64,000 bases of DNA from Thioclava sp. GXIMD2076 (GCF_037949795.1 NZ_CP149932.1:1-64000); one strand, 5' to 3'; counted from the first letter of the stretch, positions 27,139-36,304 are shown. Made by a program: numbers and translations. The notes: generated by a model not told the origin, from the sequence alone.

Positions 27139-27172
27139 AAAAAAAAGCGCCCCGACCATAAGGCCTGGGCGC
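27139..27172 (-). terminator. Minus-strand intrinsic terminator between rlmB and CoA-binding gene
   Basis: On the minus strand, GCGCCC (27172-27167) pairs with GGGCGC-type bases (27152-27147) around an internal ACC-ATAA-GG-like loop region, followed by eight T residues (27146-27139). It lies about 160 bases downstream of the rlmB stop and 40 bases upstream of the CoA-binding gene start. Confidence 0.8.
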
Positions 27173-27332
27173 GAGTGCGGAACGAGGGACAGTGAACAAG
27201 GCGCAGCGGTTCCGAGTCTGCGCCTCCTGCCTATCAAGTTAGAAACGGCGGCGGCCATTTAAAGGCCCCGTCGCTATTCTCTCGACTATGTGATCCGTAA
27301 GATCGATTTTTTCGCGCGCCGTGGCAGTTCTG
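27173..27332 (-). other. Candidate structured 3' UTR or small RNA downstream of rlmB
   Basis: 160 bases without an ORF between the rlmB stop and a strong minus-strand terminator. Read on the minus strand they contain the hairpins GGCGCAG...CTGCGCC and GGGGCC-TTTAAAT-GGCC-like pairings. A weak TTACGG-N16-AATAGC promoter-like pair is present inside. It may be a long 3' UTR or an independent small RNA; I do not match it to a known RNA family. Confidence 0.3.
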
Positions 27333-28130
27333 TCACGATTGCGCAGGGAGGCGACTGACAGCCGCATAAAGCGAAATCGCCGCGGCATTCGAGACATTGA
27401 GCGATCCGAAATCCGCTGCGAAGGGGATTTTCACCAGATGATCACACAGCTCGCGGGTGCGCTCGCGTAGCCCCGGCCCCTCGGCGCCCATCACCAGCGC
27501 GATCGGCAGATCGGAGGAGTTCGACAGACCCTCGGCCAGCGTCATCTCCGCCTCACCCGCGAGACCATAGACCACATAGCCGATCTTCTGGAGCTGCTCG
27601 ATGGCATCGCCAAGGTTCTGGATGCGCAGATAGGGCTGCCGCTCCAGCGCGCCGGAGGCGGTTTTCGCCAAGGCGCCGGTCTCGGGCGCCGAATGGCGAT
27701 GCGGTGCCACAACGGCCCGCGCGCCGAACACCTCCGCCGAGCGCAGGATCGCACCCACGTTATGGGGATCGGTCACGCGGTCGAGAAGCACCACCACCGG
27801 AGAGCCCTGCCCCGGTTCGCAGACATCCACCAGCTTGCCCCAGTCGAGAGGCTTCACCTCGAGTGCCGCCCCCTGATGGACCGAATCCTCGGAGATCGGC
27901 ACGTCCTTGGTAAAGCGGCGCACATCGACGATCTCCGGTTCCATGCCCGATTGTGCGATGGCCTCGGCCAGTTTGTCGGCGGCATTCTTGGACAGGACCA
28001 GACGCAGTCGCGTGCGGTTGGGATTAAGCAGCGCATCACGCACCGCATGAATACCGAACAGCCATACGGTTTCCGCCGCCGCTGCGCGTTTCGAACGTTC
28101 TTTGTCGATGACCCAAGACGGCTTCTTCAT
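27333..28130 (-). CDS. rlmB: 23S rRNA 2'-O-methyltransferase RlmB-type (SpoU family)
   Basis: A 265-residue SPOUT enzyme with an N-terminal substrate-binding domain (VWLFGIHAVRDALLNPNR) and a C-terminal knotted SAM-binding domain holding motif 1 LLDRVTDPHNVGAILRSAEVFG, motif 2 ALVMGAEGPGLR and motif 3 SLNVSNAAAISLY. It is expected to methylate G2251 of 23S rRNA. The start is the ATG giving MKKPSWVIDKERSK; the open frame continues upstream across the divergent tRNA-Tyr and is spurious there. The basic linker (KERSKRAAAAE) is typical of alphaproteobacterial RlmB. Confidence 0.93.
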   Translation of the reverse strand: MKKPSWVIDKERSKRAAAAETVWLFGIHAVRDALLNPNRTRLRLVLSKNAADKLAEAIAQSGMEPEIVDVRRFTKDVPISEDSVHQGAALEVKPLDWGKLVDVCEPGQGSPVVVLLDRVTDPHNVGAILRSAEVFGARAVVAPHRHSAPETGALAKTASGALERQPYLRIQNLGDAIEQLQKIGYVVYGLAGEAEMTLAEGLSNSSDLPIALVMGAEGPGLRERTRELCDHLVKIPFAADFGSLNVSNAAAISLYAAVSRLPAQS

Positions 28131-28224
28131 CGGATTCCCCTTATATACTTGATCTTCTTCCTGCGCATTTGCGCGCCAATTGGCAAGCCCGAGAAAGAGT
28201 TGCAAGAAAAATCGAAAAAGGTGC

Positions 28225-28252
28225 TTGACGGTCCCCGCCACTCTCCGTAAAA
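28225..28252 (+). promoter_or_regulatory. Promoter of tRNA-Tyr
   Basis: TTGACG (28225-28230), a 16-base spacer and GTAAAA (28247-28252), ending 16 bases before the tRNA. It is divergent from rlmB. Confidence 0.5.
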
Positions 28253-28268
28253 GCCGCCACACAGCGTC

Positions 28269-28352
28269 GGGTGACGTGCTGCAAGGTGCGGCAGCGGACT
28301 GTAACTCCGCCGGGGAGACCCACGCCTGGTTCGATTCCAGGGTCACCCACCA
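28269..28352 (+). tRNA. tRNA-Tyr(GTA), atypical core
   Basis: An 84-base class II tRNA. Acceptor GGGTGAC/GTCACCC, D-stem GCTG/CGGC, anticodon stem GCGGA/TCCGC with loop CTGTAAC (anticodon GTA), a long variable arm with a GGG-GAGA-CCC stem, T-arm CCTGG-TTCGATT-CCAGG, discriminator A and encoded CCA. In this alignment position 8 is G and position 14 is C instead of the nearly universal T8 and A14, and position 21 is G. All stems are intact and a promoter lies upstream, so it looks functional rather than decayed. Confidence 0.88.
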
Positions 28353-28481
28353 CTACCCCTCAGGGGTTCTGGTGATACGCTGTAAGCTCCTGAAAAATAT
28401 GTGATTAGGAAAAGACATAGCTCTGTCTTTTCTGGCAGCGTTGCGCTTAGTATACTCGCAACATTCGATCCGGAGCCCTTC

Positions 28482-29468
28482 ATGTCGCAACAATCGTCAG
28501 AAGAAAACTTCATCGTGCTCTGCATCGCCCAGCGGGGGCGTCTCGAGCATGAGGCCGTGGTCTTTACACGCTCTTTCCGCGCGACAAACCCCGAGTTCAA
28601 GGGACGGCTTATCGTGGCCGAACCCACAGGTGCGCGCTGGCGCGAGCCCACCACCCTCACGCCGGAGATCCGGGCCATTCTCGAAGAGGACGGCGCCGAG
28701 ATCCTGCCCTTCGAGAATCGCCATTTCGGCGAAGACTATCCCTATGGCAACAAGATCGAGGCGCTGGCCGCCCTTCCGGCCCAACCTTTCATCTTCTTCG
28801 ATACCGATACCGTTTTCACCGCGCCCCTGCCTCCGCTCGATTTCAGCTACCCGACCGCCTCCATGCGCCGCGAGGGCACATGGCCCGAACCGCCGCTTTA
28901 TGGACCGGGCTATCACGAAATCTGGAAATGCCTCTATGACCGGTTCGGCATCGCCTTCGAGCCGACGCTCGATCTGAGCCAGCCCGAGGAATTCTGGAAA
29001 CGCTTTCTCTATTTCAACGCGGGCTGGTTCATGGGCGCTGATGCGCAGGAATTCGGGGCGCGCTTCCTGCGCTTTGCGCTTTCCATCCGTGACGAGACGC
29101 CCGATGAGCTGGCCTGCCAGTCGCTCGACCCCTGGCTCGATCAGATCGCGCTGCCGCTGGTCATCGCCTCGCTCGGCGGCGGCCGTCCGCCCGCAAGCCT
29201 CGACGCGCTCGATGGGGCGTCAAGCTGCCATTACCGCACGCTTCCCCTTCTCTATGCCCGAGAGAGCGAAAGCGCCATCGCGATGGTCGAAGAGGTCTGC
29301 ACGCCCAACCGGATCAAAAAAGTGATCAAGGCCTATGAGCCGATCCGCAAACTCGTGCTACAAGGGAAAGGCAAGAAGATCCGCGCGCTCTTCGACCAGA
29401 ACGACCTGCCGCGCCGCGAGAAGGTCATGCGCAACCGGATCAAGCGCGAAGGGCTCTGGCTACGATAG
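28482..29468 (+). CDS. Putative glycosyltransferase-like protein with DxD motif
   Basis: A 328-residue cytoplasmic protein that I cannot assign to a named family. Features resembling GT-A fold glycosyltransferases are an N-terminal Rossmann-like strand (NFIVLCIAQRGRLEHEAVVF), a predicted hydrophobic strand ending in the DxD motif D107-T-D109 (PFIFFDTDTVF), which in such enzymes binds a metal and nucleotide sugar, and a later FNAGWFMG segment. The C-terminus is basic (KKVIKAYEPIRKLVLQGKGKK). The start is chosen after CGGAG at 28471. It stands alone between tRNA-Tyr and the large repeat protein. Function is inference. Confidence 0.75.
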   Translation: MSQQSSEENFIVLCIAQRGRLEHEAVVFTRSFRATNPEFKGRLIVAEPTGARWREPTTLTPEIRAILEEDGAEILPFENRHFGEDYPYGNKIEALAALPAQPFIFFDTDTVFTAPLPPLDFSYPTASMRREGTWPEPPLYGPGYHEIWKCLYDRFGIAFEPTLDLSQPEEFWKRFLYFNAGWFMGADAQEFGARFLRFALSIRDETPDELACQSLDPWLDQIALPLVIASLGGGRPPASLDALDGASSCHYRTLPLLYARESESAIAMVEEVCTPNRIKKVIKAYEPIRKLVLQGKGKKIRALFDQNDLPRREKVMRNRIKREGLWLR

Positions 29469-29496
29469 CTTTGCGCGCCCTACAACCGGCCCTTCC

Positions 29497-29539
29497 GGCA
29501 GGAGCGCTCCGGCTCGGGCACCCCGTGCAAGCTCCTGCC
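29497..29539 (+). repeat. Inverted repeat downstream of the DxD protein gene
   Basis: GGCAGGAGC (29497-29505) and GCTCCTGCC (29531-29539) form a perfect 9-bp stem with a nested GCAC-CCC-GTGC hairpin in the loop. There is no U-tract, so it is not a standard intrinsic terminator. It may stabilise or process the mRNA end. It lies 28 bases after the stop codon. Confidence 0.5.
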
Positions 29540-29684
29540 GATATGGGCAGCGCTTTGCCGAAGTCTCCGGTAAAATCACCCATCAGGGTGGTTCGCCGCT
29601 TTCCTTGAAAGCCGTTCTCGGCTACCAGTAACAAAACACCAAAACGGTGCCTTTAGGCCCCGATGAGACGCACCGAGCCAGACC

Positions 29685-32600
29685 ATGAAACCTCAATTCG
29701 CCCTGAATTTCGCGGACGAAACCGTCAGCCTCCTTGCACGCCACAGCTATGGCTGGATGGCGCATGGGCAGGTCCGGCTCGATGACGAGGCGGGGCTCGA
29801 GGCAGGGATGGCCGCGCTGCGCGCCAAGGTGATCGAGCTGGGCGGGGCGGAGTTTGCCACCAAGCTCGTCATTCCCGCCTCGCAAATCCTCTATACCGCA
29901 GTGCATGCCCCCGGCCCGACCATCGCCGAGCGCCGCCGCCAGATCGAGGCCGCTCTGGTTGGCATGACACCCTATCCGGTGGAAGATCTGGTCTTCGACT
30001 GGTCCGGTCCCGGAAAGACGGTGCATGTGGCGGTGATCGCACGCGACACGCTGCGCGAGGCCGAGGATTTTGCCGAAAGCCACGGAATGCGGCCTGTCTC
30101 CTTCGTTGCACTGCCGCAGGGCGAGGAGTTCATGGGCGAGCCGTGGTTTGGCCTGACCACCTATGCGCCCGAATATCTGGCGCAGGGCGATTATGTGCAA
30201 CCCGACCACAAGGCCATCGTGATCTGCACCCCCGAGGAAGGCGCCGCGGCCATCGCCGCAGCCCAAGCCGCCTCCGAGGCCGCGGAAGCCGAGGCGCGCG
30301 CCGCCGAAGCGGCCCGCGTTGAGGAAGAACGGCTGGAATATGAGCGCCTCGAAGCTGAACGGCTCGAACAGGAACGGCTGGAACACGAGCGCATCGAAGC
30401 CGAACGGCTCGAACAGGAACGGCTGGAACACGAGCGCCTCGAAGCCGAACGGCTCGAACAGGAACGGCTGGAACACGAGCGCCTCGAAGCCGAGCGGCTC
30501 GAACAGGAACGGCTGGAACACGAGCGCCTCGAAGCCGAGCGGCTCGAACAGGAACGGCTGGAGCGCGAGCGCCTCGAAGCCGAACGGCTCGAACAGGAAC
30601 GGCTGGAGCGCGAGGAGGCCGAGCAAGAGGCCGCGCGGGCGACATATGCCCGTTCCGCGCAGGACTACGAGCCTGCCGAAGCGGAGCCCGCTCAATCCTA
30701 TGGCGCTCCTTCCGCTTATGACACCGGCAGATATGTTATGGACCCGCCGCAATGGCAGGACGAAATTGACGACATGCCCGAGGATATGCACGACACCCTG
30801 CATGCCCGGACGCCGCGCAGCTCGCTGGCCGAGGAACTGGCGGTCTATGGTCAGGAGCCGAGTGAGGAAGAGCGCCGTGAAGCCGAATATGGCAGCGACT
30901 TCGGCGCCGAAAGCGGCCCCTATACCGAGGACGAGTTCGCTGAAAGCCCGCAGGCCGCCTCCGCGACGATCGGGGCTGCCGACCGCGCCAGCGCCCAAAC
31001 ACAGAGCTGGCAGAATGGCGGCTCGGACCGGATCTCGATCCCCGAGAGCGATCTCGACCGGCTGCGTGCCGAATTCGGCGTCGAACGGCCCGAAGATATG
31101 CCCGGCAAGAATGCCTCGCTCGCCGCACAGAAAGCCGATGCCGAACAGGCTGCGGCAACGCCCAAATTGAGCGGGGCGCGCCGCGACCTGCCCGCCATCG
31201 GCAAGGGCCCTGCCCTGCATGCCGAACGTGGGAACGAAAAAGAGGCTTCGGCCAGATCCACGCCCGAACGCAAGGCAGGCGAGCTTCGCAAACCTGTGAT
31301 CGCCCCTGTCACGGAGGGCCCCGCCCTGTCGCGCAAACCGGTCGCGGCAGAGGATGCAACCAACCCGCAGGGACGTGTCTCGATCACTGCCCGCGTCAGC
31401 CGCGCGGCAGACGAGGAAGATGATGCCCCCGCAGGGGATCTGTCGGAGCGTATCGGTGGCAAGCCGAAATATCTCGGGCTGATGCTGACTGGCGTGCTGA
31501 TCCTCGTCCTGGCCATTCTGGCGATGCTCATGGGCAACGGCTCCGAGAGCGAGGACCTGCCCGCGGCTCAGGAGCAATCCGCACTCTCGCCGGACGCTGC
31601 CCGGACAGAAAGCGCACAGACTGACAGTGCTCAGACCGACGCTGATCAGGCCGACGCTGCGCAAACAGATACCACACTGACCGAAAGCCCTACCGCTACA
31701 GAACCGGCCACTGCCGAGCTGTCCCCCGAGGCGGCCGCCAGCGATACGGCCTCGGCAACCGCCGAAGCGCAGCCCGTCGCTGCAACCGGCAGTGTCGATA
31801 TGCTCGACACCCCTGCAAAGCGCGACCCCGAACCGACAGTGCCTGACGCCCCCCCACCCTATAACCAGCTGGCCCGCATCCAGCCTGACGGCACGGTGAC
31901 CCCCACCACTGAAGGCGTGTTGATGCCCGGCAATTACATGCTGGTGGCGGGCGAACCGCCCAAGACCCCGCGCGCGCGTCCGCAGGATGTGGCCTTTGCC
32001 TATACCGAAGCGACCGGCAAGCCGATGCCCTATCAGGCGCCATCACTGAAGGGCAAAACACCGCGGCTACGGCCCGAGAGCGTGGTTAAGGCGGCTGAGG
32101 CCGCCGCTAATGCCCCCGTCCCCGTGGCAGTCGCCCTACCCGAGACGCAGGGCCCCGCCGCCAAGCCTGCCGCGAAACCCGAGGAGCCGCAGGCCGCAAC
32201 GCAGAGCGCCCAGACAGATGACGTCACAGAAGCGGACCCGCAGACCAGCGATCCGCGTCTCTCGAGCGCCTCTCCCCTGCGCGCCCGTCCGGCAACGGTT
32301 GCCTCAGCGGCACAGGCGGAAGCGGAGCGGCGCGCCGCCGAGCAAGAGGCAGCCGCGCAGGCCGCAGCCGCGCAAGCCACGGCCACCGACCAGGCGGTGA
32401 CCGTTTCGCGCCGCCCCCTCGGCCGGCCACAGAATTTCTCGAACGCGGTGCAATCGGCTCTTGCTGCGGCGATGGCCAGCACACCTGTAGCGGCAGCCCC
32501 TGCTCCCGCTCCACGGCAAACCGCCCGCACCGCGACACCTGCACCGCAACCGCAGCGACAGTCGCAACCTGAAGCCGATGACGAGCCGGAGGCCAGTTCC

Positions 32601-32861
32601 GCGCCCACTCTGCCGACCTCGGCCTCGGTGGCCAAAGCCGCCACCAGCGATAACGCCATCAAGCTCAATCAGGTTAATCTGATCGGCGTCTATGGCGGCA
32701 CGACCAGCCGGCGCGCCCTCTTGCGCATGCCCAATGGCCGTTTCGTCAAGGTGCAGATCGGCGACAAGTTCGATGGCGGACGCATCACGGCGATCAATGA
32801 CAATTCCCTGACCTACCAGAAGGGCTCGCGCGCCTACCGCATCAACCTGATCGACGGCTGA
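29685..32861 (+). CDS. Large bitopic membrane protein: PilM-like N-term, ERLE repeat helix, PilP/GspC-like C-term
   Basis: A 1058-residue protein. Residues about 1-190 look like a cytoplasmic PilM/GspL-type actin-fold segment ([38 protein letters not shown]). Residues about 212-316 are a charged alanine-poor helix built from ERLEx pentapeptides, grouped in 15-residue units. A long acidic, disordered stretch follows to residue 590. One membrane segment lies at about 594-616 ([20 protein letters not shown]). Then comes a long proline/alanine-rich linker, and residues about 990-1058 resemble the homology domain of PilP/GspC ([40 protein letters not shown]). Domain matches are by eye. No other pilus genes are nearby. 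Confidence 0.75.
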   Translation: MKPQFALNFADETVSLLARHSYGWMAHGQVRLDDEAGLEAGMAALRAKVIELGGAEFATKLVIPASQILYTAVHAPGPTIAERRRQIEAALVGMTPYPVEDLVFDWSGPGKTVHVAVIARDTLREAEDFAESHGMRPVSFVALPQGEEFMGEPWFGLTTYAPEYLAQGDYVQPDHKAIVICTPEEGAAAIAAAQAASEAAEAEARAAEAARVEEERLEYERLEAERLEQERLEHERIEAERLEQERLEHERLEAERLEQERLEHERLEAERLEQERLEHERLEAERLEQERLERERLEAERLEQERLEREEAEQEAARATYARSAQDYEPAEAEPAQSYGAPSAYDTGRYVMDPPQWQDEIDDMPEDMHDTLHARTPRSSLAEELAVYGQEPSEEERREAEYGSDFGAESGPYTEDEFAESPQAASATIGAADRASAQTQSWQNGGSDRISIPESDLDRLRAEFGVERPEDMPGKNASLAAQKADAEQAAATPKLSGARRDLPAIGKGPALHAERGNEKEASARSTPERKAGELRKPVIAPVTEGPALSRKPVAAEDATNPQGRVSITARVSRAADEEDDAPAGDLSERIGGKPKYLGLMLTGVLILVLAILAMLMGNGSESEDLPAAQEQSALSPDAARTESAQTDSAQTDADQADAAQTDTTLTESPTATEPATAELSPEAAASDTASATAEAQPVAATGSVDMLDTPAKRDPEPTVPDAPPPYNQLARIQPDGTVTPTTEGVLMPGNYMLVAGEPPKTPRARPQDVAFAYTEATGKPMPYQAPSLKGKTPRLRPESVVKAAEAAANAPVPVAVALPETQGPAAKPAAKPEEPQAATQSAQTDDVTEADPQTSDPRLSSASPLRARPATVASAAQAEAERRAAEQEAAAQAAAAQATATDQAVTVSRRPLGRPQNFSNAVQSALAAAMASTPVAAAPAPAPRQTARTATPAPQPQRQSQPEADDEPEASSAPTLPTSASVAKAATSDNAIKLNQVNLIGVYGGTTSRRALLRMPNGRFVKVQIGDKFDGGRITAINDNSLTYQKGSRAYRINLIDG
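30351..30620 (+). repeat. Six tandem copies of a 45-bp coding repeat
   Basis: Six near-identical 45-base units, in frame, each encoding [15 protein letters not shown] or a close variant. Every unit contains the invariant core CTCGAACAGGAACGGCTGGA spaced exactly 45 bases apart (first at 30363). Between units only a few bases differ (CTGA/CCGA, ATC/CTC, ACAC/GCGC), implying recent expansion by slippage or recombination. Confidence 0.93.
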
Positions 32862-33026
32862 TCTTCGCCACTCCCGATCCGGCCTGCGGCAATTGCACTT
32901 GCCCCACACGAAAATTCGAGTTTTTTCGCGCCAGTATCTGGACTAGCCTTGCAGCACATCCTGCTTGGTCATCCGCGCATGACCCCTCGCGCGTCTCCCG
33001 CGCCGAATTGAAAGACGATCGCACAA

Positions 33027-34925
33027 ATGGAAGCTTTTCTGCTTCAGGCCACCCTGTATCTGTTCGCCATGATCATTGCGGTGCCGCTGGCGACACGGGC
33101 CAAGCTCGGGTCGGTTCTGGGCTATCTGATCGCGGGGTTGATGATCGGGCCGGTGCTGGGCCTGACCGGTTCGGAAATGGACGATCTCCAGCATTTTGCC
33201 GAATTCGGTGTGGTGATGATGCTGTTCCTGATCGGGCTCGAACTGGAACCCCGCGCGCTCTGGGCGATGCGCGACAAGCTGGTGGGCTTGGGCGGGCTGC
33301 AGGTGGTAATCACGCTGGTGGCGGTCACGGCCTTTGCCATGGCCTTCGGGCAGCCACTCTCGGTGGCGCTTGCACTGGGCATGATCTTCTCGCTCAGCTC
33401 GACCGCCATCGTTCTGCAGACCCTGAACGAGCGCAAACTGATGCAGACCCCGGGCGGGCGATCCACCTTTGCCGTGCTGCTGACGCAGGATATCGCAGTG
33501 ATCCCGATGCTCGCGATCCTGCCCCTGCTGGCACAACCCGGCGCACGGGCGCTGGCCAAGGCCGAGGCGCAGGCGCATAATCCGGTCTCGGCTTTTATCG
33601 CGACCCTGCCCGGCTGGGGCGTAACACTATTGACGCTGGCCGCCGTGGCGCTGGTCGTGCTGGCGGGCCATTATCTTGTGCGCCCGATGTTCCGCTTCGT
33701 GCAAAGCACCCGCCTGCCTGAAATGAACACCGCCACCGCCCTGCTGATCGTGGTGGGGATCGCTACGCTGATGAATATGGTGGGGCTCTCGCCAGCACTC
33801 GGCACGTTCCTTGCGGGCGTGGTTCTGGCCGATAGCGAATTCCGCCACGAACTGGAAGCCTCCATCGAGCCATTCAAGGGCCTGCTGATGGGGCTCTTCT
33901 TCATCACCGTGGGCGCTGGCATCAATTTCGCCGTCTTCTTTGCGGCCCCGTTCGAAATCACCGGGATCGTCATCGGGGTGGTCGCGCTGAAGATCGCTGT
34001 CCTCTACGGTCTCGCGCGCCTCTTCAAGATGCAGGGGCGCGACAGGTCGCTATTCACACTCGGGCTGGCACAGGCGGGGGAATTCGGCTTTGTGCTCGTG
34101 TCCTTCGCGGTCAGCCAGCGGATCTTTCCCAATGATCTGGCCGAGAAGATCCTGCTGGTCATCGCGCTCTCCATGCTGATCACACCGCTCCTGTTCATCC
34201 TGCAAGGCGCCTTGGCCTCGCGACTGCGCGAGGAGACACCAAAGCCCGACGAGATCGACGAGCAGCAACCGATCATCATCGCCGGCATCGGCCGCTTCGG
34301 GCAGGTGGTGAACCAGTTGGTCACCATGTCGGGCTTCCGCACCACCATGCTCGATAACGACCTCAAGATGATCCAGTTGATGCGCACCTTCGGCTATAAG
34401 GGCTATTTCGGCGACCCGACCCGACCCGAACTGCTGGCCGCCGCAGGCATCATGAAAGCGCAGGTGCTGGTGGCCGTGCTGGATGACAAGGATGCGGTGA
34501 CGCGGCTTGTGACCTACGCCCGAAAACTCCGCCCCGATCTGCATATCATCGCTCGTGCCCGCGACCGCGTGCATGTCTACGAGCTGTATAAAGCCGGTGC
34601 GAATGACATCGTGCGCGAGATGTATGACAGCTCGTTGCGCGTCGGGCGCTATGTGCTGGAGAATGTGGGGCTGTCGGATTACGAGGCTGCAGAACTGGAG
34701 AAAATCTTCTTCAAGATGGACCGTGCCATGGTGCGCGATCTTGCGGAGGTCTGGAAACCGGGTGTGCCGATCGAACAGAACCACGAGTATATCGCAAGAA
34801 CCAAGGAGAAGAATGCGGGCCTGCAGGCGGCCATCGCGCAGCGGTTCGCGATGCGTGGGGACAACGCCCCGCCCCCCAAGGTGGATACCGACCGGCCTGC
34901 CAGCGTGGGTGAGCTGGACGACTGA
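33027..34925 (+). CDS. CPA2 family cation:proton antiporter (KefB/KefC type)
   Basis: A 632-residue inner-membrane antiporter. The N-terminal two thirds hold about 12 hydrophobic segments with KefB/C motifs GYLIAGLMIGP (residues 31-41), FLIGLELEPRALW, SLSSTAIVLQTL and GTFLAGVVLADSEFRHELE. The C-terminal part (from about residue 410) is an RCK/TrkA-N domain with the nucleotide-binding IIIAGIGRFGQVVNQL, then a coiled tail. Such proteins release potassium in exchange for protons, often gated by NAD(H) or glutathione adducts; no KefF/KefG ancillary gene is adjacent. It is followed by a shared terminator. Confidence 0.93.
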   Translation: MEAFLLQATLYLFAMIIAVPLATRAKLGSVLGYLIAGLMIGPVLGLTGSEMDDLQHFAEFGVVMMLFLIGLELEPRALWAMRDKLVGLGGLQVVITLVAVTAFAMAFGQPLSVALALGMIFSLSSTAIVLQTLNERKLMQTPGGRSTFAVLLTQDIAVIPMLAILPLLAQPGARALAKAEAQAHNPVSAFIATLPGWGVTLLTLAAVALVVLAGHYLVRPMFRFVQSTRLPEMNTATALLIVVGIATLMNMVGLSPALGTFLAGVVLADSEFRHELEASIEPFKGLLMGLFFITVGAGINFAVFFAAPFEITGIVIGVVALKIAVLYGLARLFKMQGRDRSLFTLGLAQAGEFGFVLVSFAVSQRIFPNDLAEKILLVIALSMLITPLLFILQGALASRLREETPKPDEIDEQQPIIIAGIGRFGQVVNQLVTMSGFRTTMLDNDLKMIQLMRTFGYKGYFGDPTRPELLAAAGIMKAQVLVAVLDDKDAVTRLVTYARKLRPDLHIIARARDRVHVYELYKAGANDIVREMYDSSLRVGRYVLENVGLSDYEAAELEKIFFKMDRAMVRDLAEVWKPGVPIEQNHEYIARTKEKNAGLQAAIAQRFAMRGDNAPPPKVDTDRPASVGELDD

Positions 34926-34944
34926 TCCCGACACCAGAAATACA

Positions 34945-34972
34945 AAAAGCGGGCCACTCGGGGCCCGCTTTT
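34945..34972. terminator. Bidirectional terminator between antiporter and carD
   Basis: AAAAGCGGGCC and GGCCCGCTTTT pair over 11 bases around ACTCGG, with a U-tract on each strand. It serves the convergent antiporter and carD genes. Confidence 0.92.
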
Positions 34973-34992
34973 CTATCAGGAAAGCGATATGG

Positions 34993-35502
34993 TCAGGCGG
35001 CGGCGCGGCTGTCGAGCACTTCGTCGACTTTCTTTGCCGCACCGGCCTCGTCAGTGCCCGAGACAGCCGCGATCTCGCGGGTCAGACGCTCGAGCGCCGC
35101 TTCATAGAGCTGACGCTCCGAGTAGGACTGCTCGCGCTGGTCATCGGCGCGGTGCAGGTCGCGCACAACTTCCGCAATGGACAGCAGATCGCCGGAATTG
35201 ATCTTCTGTTCGTATTCCTGCGCACGACGCGACCACATGGCGCGCTTGACCTTGGCCTTACCCTTGAGCGTGTTCAGCGCGCGGGTCACCTCGTCTTCGG
35301 AGGCAAGACCACGCAGACCGGCCTCGGTCGCTTTGGCGGTCGGCACGCGGAGGGTCATTTTATCTTTTTCGAAGGAGATAACAAAAAGCTCGAGCTTCAG
35401 GCCCGCAATCTCTTGCTCTTCGATCGACATGATCTTGCCGACACCATGAGCGGGATACACAACGTAATCGTCAGGGCGGAATTCCGATTTCTTCTTGGTC
35501 AT
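34993..35502 (-). CDS. carD: CarD family transcriptional regulator
   Basis: A 169-residue RNA-polymerase-binding regulator of the CarD/CdnL/TRCF family. The N-terminal RNAP-interaction domain is clear (EFRPDDYVVYPAHGVGKIMSIE, residues about 7-28), followed by a C-terminal helical DNA-binding domain with KVKRAMWSRRAQEYEQKINSGD and LTREIAAVSG. In Rhodobacter, CarD stabilises open complexes at many promoters whose -10 lacks the terminal T. The gene stands alone, with a shared terminator downstream. Confidence 0.96.
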   Translation of the reverse strand: MTKKKSEFRPDDYVVYPAHGVGKIMSIEEQEIAGLKLELFVISFEKDKMTLRVPTAKATEAGLRGLASEDEVTRALNTLKGKAKVKRAMWSRRAQEYEQKINSGDLLSIAEVVRDLHRADDQREQSYSERQLYEAALERLTREIAAVSGTDEAGAAKKVDEVLDSRAAA

Positions 35503-35780
35503 TCAGTCGCTTCCTTGCAGGCAATCCGTTCGGCCCGTTCCCACAGCGAAAAAGACACCCTCCGGCTGCCGAAGCGCCGCGCGGGTGCCATATATCTGTG
35601 AGATCACTGAGACGGTGAGCATGCCGTAACAGAGGGGTCCGGATCTATTATGGCCTGACCATACCATAAAAACGACGATCAGAAAAGCACGGCGTCAATA
35701 CCGCGCCATGACAAGATTAACAAATCCTTTACGCCGGAAACCATGTTGCGGCGGATACTGCCCGCTCAACAGTCATGACA
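35503..35780. promoter_or_regulatory. carD upstream region with dyad
   Basis: A gene-free stretch that, with the fdxA terminator, totals 340 bases. It contains the dyad TTATGG (35648-35653) and CCATAA (35664-35669), overlapping a repeated ATGGTATGG/CATACC element, 150 bases before carD on the minus strand. This fits an operator or promoter element. No ORF or RNA gene is visible. Confidence 0.35.
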
Positions 35781-35812
35781 AAGCCGGGAAGGCGCGTTGC
35801 ACATCCCGGCTT
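35781..35812 (-). terminator. Probable terminator of fdxA
   Basis: AAGCCGGGA and TCCCGGCTT pair over nine bases; on the minus strand the stem ends GGCTTTGTC, a weak U-tract. It lies 31 bases after the fdxA stop. Confidence 0.6.
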
Positions 35813-35842
35813 CGTTCAAAAAACCAGTGAGGCAGCAAAGGC

Positions 35843-36184
35843 TTACTGATCGCCCTCGCCCGGCGCCTCGGAGAAATATTTCTCCATCTTGCCGGTTTCG
35901 CCGTCATATTTCTCGTGATCGGGCATCGGATCTTTTTTCTGAGTCAGAACCGGCCACAGTTCGGAATATTTGCGGTTCATCTCGACCCAGTCTTCCATTC
36001 CCGGCTCGGTATCGGGACGAATCGCGTCCGCGGGGCATTCCGGTTCACACACACCACAATCGATACATTCGTCGGGATGGATCACCAGCGTGTTCTCGCC
36101 CTCGTAGAAGCAATCCACCGGGCAGACTTCGACGCAATCCGTGTATTTGCAGTTGATGCAGTTGTCGGTAACGACATAGGTCAT
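35843..36184 (-). CDS. fdxA: 7Fe ferredoxin FdxA
   Basis: A 113-residue ferredoxin with one [3Fe-4S] and one [4Fe-4S] cluster. The cysteine pattern is [18 protein letters not shown] (first cluster group) and [12 protein letters not shown] (second group), followed by the long C-terminal extension of the Azotobacter-type family ([20 protein letters not shown]). The start is the ATG giving MTYVVTDNC; upstream frame extension is not conserved. It is a cytoplasmic electron carrier; the partner enzyme is not indicated by neighbours. Confidence 0.97.
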   Translation of the reverse strand: MTYVVTDNCINCKYTDCVEVCPVDCFYEGENTLVIHPDECIDCGVCEPECPADAIRPDTEPGMEDWVEMNRKYSELWPVLTQKKDPMPDHEKYDGETGKMEKYFSEAPGEGDQ

Positions 36185-36304
36185 GGCACGAATCCGGACA
36201 TTATTGGACGTTTCAGGCTTGGTAGCCCTATGAGGGCCATGATGCAAGACGCCCCTGCCACCTAAGCCACGCATAAGACGGGACTTGTGGAAAACGCAAA
36301 CAGA

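Noticed and set aside
30351..30620. Tandem repeats considered as a CRISPR array
   Set aside because: Units are contiguous at 45 bases without unique spacers and are in frame within a gene; no cas genes are present.
29622..31664. A 680-codon minus-strand frame with repeats such as [15 protein letters not shown] opposite the repeat protein
   Set aside because: The repeats are the mirror of the 45-bp coding repeat; the plus-strand frame has domains, a membrane helix and typical codon bias, the minus frame does not.
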